From Symsagittifera roscoffensis (Eukaryota > Xenacoelomorpha > Acoela > Convolutidae), in contig NC_087066.1 in assembly GCF_963678635.1 (NCBI RefSeq), positions 64,858,282-64,922,281 on the forward strand: a stretch of 64,000 nucleotides of DNA, written 5' to 3'. The position numbers and the translations under genes are program-made. This document shows positions 57,104-64,000 of this stretch, piece after piece. Each line of letters begins with the position of its first letter. The stretch's first letter is position 1. Below the pieces are notes generated by a model. It worked only from the letters and a program-made list of their open reading frames with translations. It did not search any database and was not told where the DNA came from.

Positions 57104-57537
57104 GTTCCGACTTTCGATGCGAAAGTGACGAAATGTTTGTGCTCGGGCTGGGTTTTTTTTTCTTCAGACAAATTTCAACTTTTTAACTAGCCGGAGTTTT
57201 TTATACCATTTGAAAGGTGTTGTACAAACTTGAAAAGATATTTTACCATGTGATCACTTTTCGTAAAAATACGGGCATTTTTGGCCACTTTGGGACAATT
57301 AACGTGCGATATATTTCGCGCTATTAATGCATAAGCAAATGGTAATCATTAAACCCCCATAACTTCACGAAAAATTGGTGAAATATCTTTTCGCATTTAA
57401 GCTCAGAACAACAATACCTTTTGAATGATATAAACAAATTCCGCCAAAAATGGCTAGTTGAAAAGTCGAATTTTGTCTGAAGAAAATAAACGCCCCGAGC
57501 AAAAATATTAACTTGCTTTCGTTACGAAAGTCTGAAC
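57104..57537. repeat. fold-back form of the Helentron-like repeat
   Basis: The left half is a + copy of the family 5' half (GTTCCGACTTTCGATGCGAAAG..). From about 57340 the sequence turns into the reverse complement of the same half, ending CGAAAGTCTGAAC. So it is a ~430-bp palindrome with two 5'-type ends and no 3' hairpin. Confidence 0.85.
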
Positions 57538-57963
57538 AAAAACCACCCGGCGCATGAATACTTCATTTCTTTCTTCAAAGGCGGATCAAAAAGACAGGAG
57601 GAGTTTTAAGACTAAGCTGATTAAGTCTCCAGTTTGATAGAAGTGCCAGCACAAGAAAAAAGGATGAGAGGGAAAAGCAATTGCTTCCAGGCAGATTTAT
57701 TGCATATCATGTATATTTAAGGACTTGAAAATTTAAGGATCTTCAGATATTGTATGCCTGTATTGTCACGACATGTCTCTCAGATAGTGTATCATTGTAA
57801 GGAGCCCGATAAATTTTGTAATTCCTTCTTTTAAGATCATTCAATCCAAAAATTAACTATTCGTCATTCGAAAACACATTTAGTAAAAAAAAGGGAAAAC
57901 TTTCAGGACTGGACTTTTCCAATTGAACAGTCGTTTTTGAAAACTCGAAGGAAAATTGTTTTT

Positions 57964-58488
57964 GTTCCGACTTTCGATACAAAAGTGACGGAATATTTGT
58001 GCTCGGGGTGGGTTTTTTTCTTCAGACTTTTTAACTAGCCATTTTTGACCAATTTTTTCTATCATTTGAAAGGTGTTGTTCTCCTGAGCTCAAAATTGAA
58101 AAGATATTCTACCATGTGATCTTCCTTCGTAAAGTTACAGGGGTTTAAAGATTGCCACTTTGGCCACTTTGGGATAATTAACGTGCATATAATTCACAAT
58201 TTGCGCTATTAACGCGTAAGCGGAGATTTAGTCCGACTTGGAAATCGTTTCAAATTGGTTGAAGAAAGCTTATTTGCCATAATTGATTTGTTACTAGGTG
58301 CAAAATCTATCACTTCGTACTTTTAATGGCGTGTGGGGGTGGAGATGACTTTCACAGAACATCTCAAAACTATTTAAAAAAATTAGTTTCGTTTCATTAC
58401 AATTGATTTTTTCATGTTTCTACTGCTCCATAGATCTTAAAAGGCAGTCGGAACATTCAGGGCTTTGCCTTGGTTCGAGCAGTCTTTT
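57964..58488 (+). repeat. Helentron-like repeat, full length
   Basis: GTTCCGACTTTCGATACAAAAGTGACGG to GGCTTTGCCTTGGTTCGAGCAGTCTTTT. The 3' hairpin is partly decayed. Confidence 0.82.
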
Positions 58489-58847
58489 TACTATTAATCC
58501 ACGGGAAAAGAAGACTATTGGAGCTGCTCAGCTTCTTAAGAAGAGCCGCTATTGTGCCTTTGGTTATTGTTCACGTGTATTTTTTGCATGAATTTTGCAC
58601 AGTCAACATATAACAAGCACTGGGTGTAAAAACAGATGCTAAAAATAGATACCATTAAAAATAGTATTTCTTAAATACTACCAAATGGAGGTATGCAGGG
58701 TCCGTTTGTTTCGGGTTGGATCGGCGTCGACAAAATTTTCAAAACGAAATTTCTTCTCCTAACTGAAGAATGAGTTGTTCTTTTTCACCATTTTGATCAA
58801 AAGAATTTATAATATGATACTTTTTAAATAACGGTTTATTAAAAAAA

Positions 58848-59005
58848 AAAGATCACAGGTGAAATTCTTTTTACTGGAGCTCGGGACAATAAAATGTTTT
58901 AAACGCTACCAGAATTTCTTTCAAAACCTCTTTCTTAAAAAATCGACAATTGACTGAATAAAAAAATCTTCAGAGCCTTAATATTCCGTTTTCTTTTCGA
59001 AGTCG
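58848..59005 (-). repeat. decayed Helentron-like fragment
   Basis: GATCACAGGTGAAATTCTTTT to AATATTCCGTTTTCTTTTCGAAGTCGAG resembles the reverse-complement 5' half of the family with many changes. Confidence 0.5.
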
Positions 59006-59499
59006 AGCTTTTCATACTTTTCATGATTATAAAATCTTTCTATAAAATAAATGATGCTTATAAGATTTTGAATAACCCGGGTAGTAATCATCACACGCCA
59101 AAGTTGACCCTGGATACACGCACCGTTATATGCGTGTAGTACCCAAAAACCAGAGACAAGTCTTTGACTACATCATTAGTTTGTAAGTGGAACCTGTTTT
59201 TCAAATTGTTTTGGAACCTTGCAACGTAAAATTATTGGCACACTAGTTGAGTCAAGAGCATAATTAACAAGTTGTTTCGGATTCAGCATTTGAAAGTAGC
59301 TTCCAAATTTTTGAGTGAATTCTTCAAGTCTGTGTGTGAACAATTGAGAGAAAGTTTGAGCCAATTTGAGTGTGATTGACAAGGCTCTGAGGCTGGATTC
59401 AAAAAAGTGCAAAATTTTGAATCTAGGGCTTAAGGGAGCAAAAATTAAATGCACGCTTTGAAGAGTTAATTCAAAATGCTGAGAGAACAAGGCAATTTA

Positions 59500-59729
59500 G
59501 TTATGCGTGGCAAATTATCCCAATCAACAAAATCGTTCCAAATTATCCCAATCGAATTGAGACTAGCTAATTGGTGGTCGTAAAAACTTCGAACGGCTAA
59601 AAAATTCTACTCTGATTATGTCTAAAATTTATAGGTTTTCAAACTTTTCTTTTCCCAAAAACTATTCGACATGAATTAGGGACAGTCAGAACATTCGGAA
59701 CTTTGCCCTGATATGCGAGCAGTCTTGTT
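59500..59729 (+). repeat. Helentron-like repeat 3' end, divergent subfamily
   Basis: It shares with 50885-51230 the CCCAAAAACTATTCGA.A.GAATTA block and the GATATGCGAGCAGTCTTGTT end. The next family member begins in its last bases. Confidence 0.7.
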
Positions 59730-60202
59730 CCGACTTTTGAGACGAAAGTTAGGGAATAATTGCGCTCAGGGTAGCTTTTTTTTCATTGGACAAATTTCGA
59801 CTTTTTAACTAATACTTTTGGCGGAAATTTTTATATCATTCTAATATGTGATTTTTTTCGTAAATTATGAAGGTTTAAAGATTGCCATTTTGGCCCATTT
59901 GGGACAATTAACGCGCGATATAATTCGCGCTATTAACGCGTAAGCGGAGATTTAGTCCGTCTTGGAAATTGTTCCGAATTGGTTGAAAAAAGCTTATTTG
60001 CAATAATTGATTTGTTACAAGGAGCGAAATTTATCCGTGTGTACTCTATGTGGCGGATGTTTTTCATAAAATTATCGAATTTTAGAAGAAAAAAAATTTC
60101 ATTTTGTTTTCTTTCCTTTAACTTTTTAATGTTATTACTGCTCAAGAAAAATTAGAAAGAGTCGCAACATTCAGGACTTTGCCTTATTACGAGCAGTCTT
60201 GT
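59727..60202 (+). repeat. Helentron-like repeat abutting the previous copy head-to-tail
   Basis: Begins GTTCCGACTTTTGAGACG inside the terminal CTTGTT of 59500-59729 and ends GACTTTGCCTTATTACGAGCAGTCTTGT. Confidence 0.85.
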
Positions 60203-60579
60203 TTAATTTCAAATTCGAAACACTCGAATTCCATACACGGTAAACTCAAATTGTAAAAATTAAATTGTGACATTATCAGAGTAATTTTTTTGTTTTTCTT
60301 TATAATTTGCATTTGCGCCTTCTGTCGAGTTAGTATTTTTTCAATGTAAGCAAGCATGTTTTTGTTCCTATTTTCGAAGAAAAATCGGAAAATTTATGCT
60401 TCGGGTGATTTATGATTATGCCAGTGGTATCATTTTTTCATACTGCAAGAAATTCAATCAGTAAGGTGCGCAAAAATCTTTCGAGGAGAGTGGTGGTGGG
60501 GGGGGGGGGGGGGGGGTTCGGACTTTAAAAAATTTAATTCTCCAATGATTTCTGACTGATAATTATATTTAAAATACAA

Positions 60580-61108
60580 ACAAGAGTGCTCGTATCAAGG
60601 CGAAGCCCTGAATGTTCCGACTGCCTTTAAAGGTTTATGGAACAGTAATAACATCGAAAAAATAAATGTAATAAGACAAAACGAACATTTTTTTTTAATG
60701 TGAAATTTTTTAATGAAAATCATCCCCCCACACGCCATATAAAGTACAAAAGGATAAAATTTGCTCCTTGTAACAAATCAATTATGGCAAATAAGCTTCT
60801 TTCAACCAATTTGGAACAATTTCTAAGACGGATTAACTCTCCGCTTACGCGTTAATAGCGCGAAATATATCGCGCGTTAATTGTCCAAAATTGGCCAAAT
60901 TGGCAATCTTTAAACCCCCATAACTTTACGACAAATAATCACAGGTGAAATATCTTTTCAAATTTGAGCTCATAACAACAATACCTTTCGAATGATATAA
61001 AAAGATTCCCTCAAAAATGGCTAGTTAAAAAGTCGAAATTTGTCTGAAGATAAAAAAAACCCACCCCGAGCACAAATATTCCGTTACTTTCGTATCGAAA
61101 GTCGGAAC
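60580..61108 (-). repeat. Helentron-like repeat, full length, best preserved
   Basis: A 529-bp reverse-complement copy: ACAAGAGTGCTCGTATCAAGG and AGGGCGAAGCCCT-type hairpin at the left, CCGTTACTTTCGTATCGAAAGTCGGAAC at the right. A suitable reference for the family. Confidence 0.9.
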
Positions 61109-61559
61109 AAAAAAGGAAGAGTGAGTATTAAGTATTTCATTGAAGTTTTAAAAATAAGTTTCAGTATTGATTGAAAATGTACGGTTGAGAACAAGAATCG
61201 GAAAAATTGAGCAAAGTTTTAGTGCTCTTCTTTGGGTTCGACTGACAATCGTCAATTTGTCGGCATTTTGATTGCGCATTATTCTCTAGTGGATTCCAGT
61301 AACAAGTGCCTTGAAAACATTGCAATTATTGCAAAAAAATGGTAGATTTGAGAAAAATACGTGCAAAATCATGAGAAATAAATTCGATGTGTGGCTTAAA
61401 ATGTCCAAAATTGAAAAAACAAATAACTACTTGTGATCAAAATCAAGTTTTGACTGGATAAACTTGGTATCAACAAGTATACGACCCAATTCTGATTTGA
61501 ATAAGCAACAGTATGAGTTATCGGGGTTGACAAAAAATGGTAATTATACATTTTTCATT

Positions 61560-61770
61560 AATAAAAAAAAATGCTCATCATACTCTTTCATACAGTTTCA
61601 TAGAGAAAAATGTGTATGAAAGTAGCGAAATAAGCGTTTTTCCCATAAACGAAATTGTATGATAAGCATTTTTTCCATACTATGAAATTGTGTGATAAAC
61701 TTTTTTTCCATAATATGAAATTGTATGAAAAGCATTTTTTCCATAAGTGAAAACACAAAAAATTTTTGTT
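61560..61770. repeat. tandem ~33-bp degenerate repeat, about four to five units
   Basis: GAAATTGTATGATAAGCATTTTTTCCATA recurs with variations at 61650, 61684, 61717 and nearby. The words ATACAATTTCCATA are shared with the palindrome repeat at 41.5 and 43.0 kb. Confidence 0.75.
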
Positions 61771-62029
61771 TCGAAATTTTGTGTTTCAAGGATTTTTGTC
61801 TAGAGAAAACCCAGAGTGTTTTTGGCAGTTACTACGCAGATAAACTGCAGTTGGAGGTTTAAGCCATGAAAGTTAAATTTTACATTTTCACATGGAAATA
61901 TGAACCAAAAAAGTAGCTTTTTCAAAATGTCTAGATAATTTTTAGTTTGAAATTATGATGGTTGAGAAAAAAGTCCTGTTTTTTTTGCAAATTTAGTTTT
62001 ATTTAAGCAAATGAAACAAAAGATAATCC

Positions 62030-62231
62030 ATTTGTTAGAAGGAGCGAAATCTATCTTTTTGTTCTTTATATGGCGTGTGGGGTGATGCTTTTCATAGAAA
62101 AAAATTCGAAATTTAGAAGAAAAAAAACTTCATTTAGTTTTATTTATTTAATTTTTTAACGTTATTACTGCTCCATGAACCTTAAAAGGCAGTCGGAACT
62201 CTCAGGGCTTCGCCCTGATACGAGCAGTCTT
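62030..62231 (+). repeat. Helentron-like repeat, 5'-truncated
   Basis: Starts near TTGTTAGAAGGAGCGAAATC and keeps a good 3' end (AGGGCTTCGCCCTGATACGAGCAGTCTTTT). Confidence 0.85.
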
Positions 62232-62364
62232 TTATAATTTATGCCATTCATATTTAAAATTTCAAAAACATATTTATTGGCCTAATTAGAATTTTATATA
62301 GTTTTGCAGTTTTAGCGGTTAAATTTTTTTCTTGGTGTTTTTGTCACAGTTTCGTCTGAACAAG

Positions 62365-62668
62365 CGCTGATCTAGGATTTGTCGAGGAGGGTCGGGTGGG
62401 GAGAGGAAGACTTTTAAAAAAATCCCAAATCACTATAAAGTCCCTATTTTGAAAAACTTTCTGTACCGCAGGCAAGTTTGCAAAAAAATTAGGCCAAAAG
62501 GCGTTTTTATGCACTTTTTGGAAAATTTTGGCAACAAAATTTTGTTTTTTCGGCACGCGCTCCCACTAAAAGTTCAGTAAGGGCTGGCGTTGAAGGCGAC
62601 TAAAAGTTTTAAGATCAGTCAGCCATAAATGGATATCTCAAAATAGTACAAAGGGGGGGGGGGACCTT
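62365..62668 (+). repeat. hAT MITE fragment
   Basis: TGATCTAGGATTTGTCGAGGAGGG, then CTGTACCGCAGGCAAGTTTGC and the G run at 62646-62657, parallel to 6650-6990. Both ends are lost, the right one to the repeat at 62677. Confidence 0.7.
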
Positions 62669-62676
62669 TGGGTGAG

Positions 62677-62912
62677 CGGAGAGTTAATCCGGCTTAGAAA
62701 TCGTTCCAAATTAGTTGAAAGAAGCTTATTTGCCACACTGATTTGTTGCAAGGAGCGAAGTATATCCGTTTGTACTTTATATGGGGGATGATTTTCATTT
62801 AAAAAAATTCATTCTGTTTTATTTCATTTAATTTTTCAATGTTATTACTGCTCCAGAAACCGTGAAGGGCAGTCGGAGATTCAGGGCTTTGCCCTGATAC
62901 GAGCAGTCTTGT
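62677..62912 (+). repeat. Helentron-like repeat, 5'-truncated
   Basis: From GGAGAGTTAATCCGGCTTAG to AGGGCTTTGCCCTGATACGAGCAGTCTTGT. Confidence 0.85.
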
Positions 62913-62959
62913 CTGTTTTAATTTCACTTTGTTCCAATCTACTTTAACAAATAAAATTA

Positions 62960-63240
62960 GAAAAAAATCATGCGTTAAAAAGTAGTCGCACATTTCTTTA
63001 ATTTATTTGCAATTTTTGTGGCTACTGGTTTGCGAAAATTGAAAGATTTTTGTGTTCCGCTCAAAATTTGTTACGATAATGTTCAATCAAATTTTGCAAA
63101 AATCATGCGTTAAAAAGTAGTCGCACATTTGTTGTTAATTTATTCAATGAGATTAATAGTATCAACCACTCAAATCTTTTTAATTTATTCTCAATTATTG
63201 CGGCTACTGGTTCGCGAAAATTGAAGGATTTTTGGCCAAA
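62960..63240. repeat. imperfect direct duplication, ~135-bp unit
   Basis: AATCATGCGTTAAAAAGTAGTCGCACATTT at 62966 and 63100, followed in both by TTTAATTTATT and GCTACTGGTT.GCGAAAATTGAA.GATTTTTG. Confidence 0.8.
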
Positions 63241-63330
63241 AAATTTTGTGACGAATTGCTTTAATTATAGTTCAAACCGGGGATATTTAGTTTTTTTGAC
63301 TATCCCTCTCGTTGACCCCCTGAAACTAAC

Positions 63331-63432
63331 CTGACGTCCTCTTTTTTTGGATGTAGATACGACATAATTTCCTTCATTTGAAGATGGTTGGCTCGAGGAG
63401 GTAAATTTGGATAAACTCATTCCGAACAAAAT
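63331..63432 (-). CDS. probable first coding exon of BEN-like gene
   Basis: A 102-bp exon between acceptor CACTTTTTCAG and donor CGTCAG/GTTAGT (minus), phase 0. An ATG at 63420 opens MSLSKFTSSSQPSSNEGNYV and continues STSKKRGRQ, a Ser-rich start followed by a basic cluster that could be a nuclear signal. It lies 6.7 kb upstream of the next candidate exon, and linkage to the BEN-like gene rests on strand, phase and lack of any other gene between. Confidence 0.5.
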
Positions 63433-63465
63433 CTGAAAAAGTGAAACTTTAACAACAAAGACCAA

Positions 63466-64000
63466 TTAGTCAAGATGCGCGAAGTAATGTATAAATAAAT
63501 ATGAATTCGTCAAGTTTTCAGTAAGGCGTTATCATGTCTGCGGCAGGCATGAACATGTTTCACTCAGGTCTGATCATGTAAAATCCAGGTACGACCATTT
63601 GTGTAGAAAAATACGCAGCCCTGCATAATGGGGGAACAGACCTGAGAATATTCTCTCCCCTGCTAAATGGATGATCAGCCGTGAAATGGCACAAAAAGTT
63701 CAGTACGAGTAGAGACTTTTTTCTTTTGATTTTGAAACTTTTATTGCTCCTTCCAACCAAAATAACTTCATGCAACTTAAGGGTCAGTCGGAGCGTTTTT
63801 TAGATGTTAATTCGCAATGGCGTATGACAAAAAAAAATCTTCGTTTGAAAAATATATAATATTTCTAAAATTTGAAAATAGTTTAGTTAATAATCATAAA
63901 AATAATAATCATAAATTTTTTGCAAATTAGATTCCATTCATTGTAAAAGTTACTACATTTACAACCAAACGAAATCTCATTGCGAGGAGAACACCGTGGA
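63466..64000. other. no gene recognised
   Basis: AT-rich. 63955-63993 is an inverted match (about 38 bp, few differences) to 52869-52907 around CTCGCAATGAGATTTC. Confidence 0.4.

Noticed and set aside
56946-57128. Open frame with MYVCMYV repeats
   Set aside because: Produced by the TATG microsatellite.
59176-59490. 104-residue minus-strand frame
   Set aside because: Leu/Phe/Ser-rich with no recognisable motif, and it merges into a repeat. Not supportable as a gene.
60370-60530. CRISPR-like or satellite array around the long G run
   Set aside because: It is a single homopolymer at a hAT-like fragment, with no spaced direct repeats.
1-64000. Bacterial operon, phage or CRISPR system
   Set aside because: Splice sites, intron phases, animal domain families and Ty3/hAT/Helentron-type elements make the window eukaryotic.

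Overview
The window is AT-rich metazoan nuclear DNA. Three things support this: split genes with GT-AG introns, animal-type families (F-type lectin-like and fibronectin type III modules, an SLC6 transporter exon, a BEN-like domain), and a dense load of transposable elements. Ty3/gypsy-type retroelements, hAT MITEs, a Tnp2-type transposase and many Helentron-like non-autonomous repeats fit an invertebrate with a TE-expanded genome. A larvacean or other tunicate is possible, but the sequence does not prove any particular taxon. No rRNA, tRNA, CRISPR array or bacterial-style operon was seen.

Layout. From about 0.8 to 30.1 kb on the + strand lies one secreted or cell-surface modular gene, incomplete at its 5' end. 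I can place exons at 797-1039, 5853-6092, 6367-6591, 7191-8471, 9582-9767, 21605-21730 and 29955-30138. Every internal junction I could resolve is phase 1, which is typical of shuffled extracellular modules. Its introns hold most of the mobile DNA of this half: a related LTR with 5' leader (3.8-5.84 kb, minus), a hAT MITE with a perfect 8-bp target duplication (6635-7047), a full-length but decayed Ty3-like element (12.2-19.3 kb, minus), a second LTR element on the + strand (21.93-27.70 kb) and several ~0.5-kb Helentron-like repeats.

From 31.4 to 39.3 kb lie hAT fragments and two tandem, decayed Ty3-like elements of a second family (minus strand). From 40 to 47 kb there is a 42-bp minisatellite, a candidate orphan exon, repeats and one clear SLC6 exon (minus, 44.5-44.7 kb). 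A decayed minus-strand mobile gene at 47.4-50.5 kb carries, in order, a transposon-associated VPxxW-like N-terminus, a SET-like module and a Tnp2-type transposase. From 52.56 to 63.43 kb (minus) is a probable host BEN-domain gene whose long first intron (56.6-63.3 kb) is packed with Helentron-like repeats.

The strongest candidates for something new are the SET-transposase arrangement at 47.4-50.5 kb and the ~0.5-kb repeat family. That family has offset terminal inverted repeats plus a 3' hairpin, and it occurs alone, in fold-back form, and as inverted pairs around a shared ~215-bp core that lies in opposite orientations at two loci. Many frameshifts fall in homopolymers, so some apparent pseudogenes could be assembly errors.
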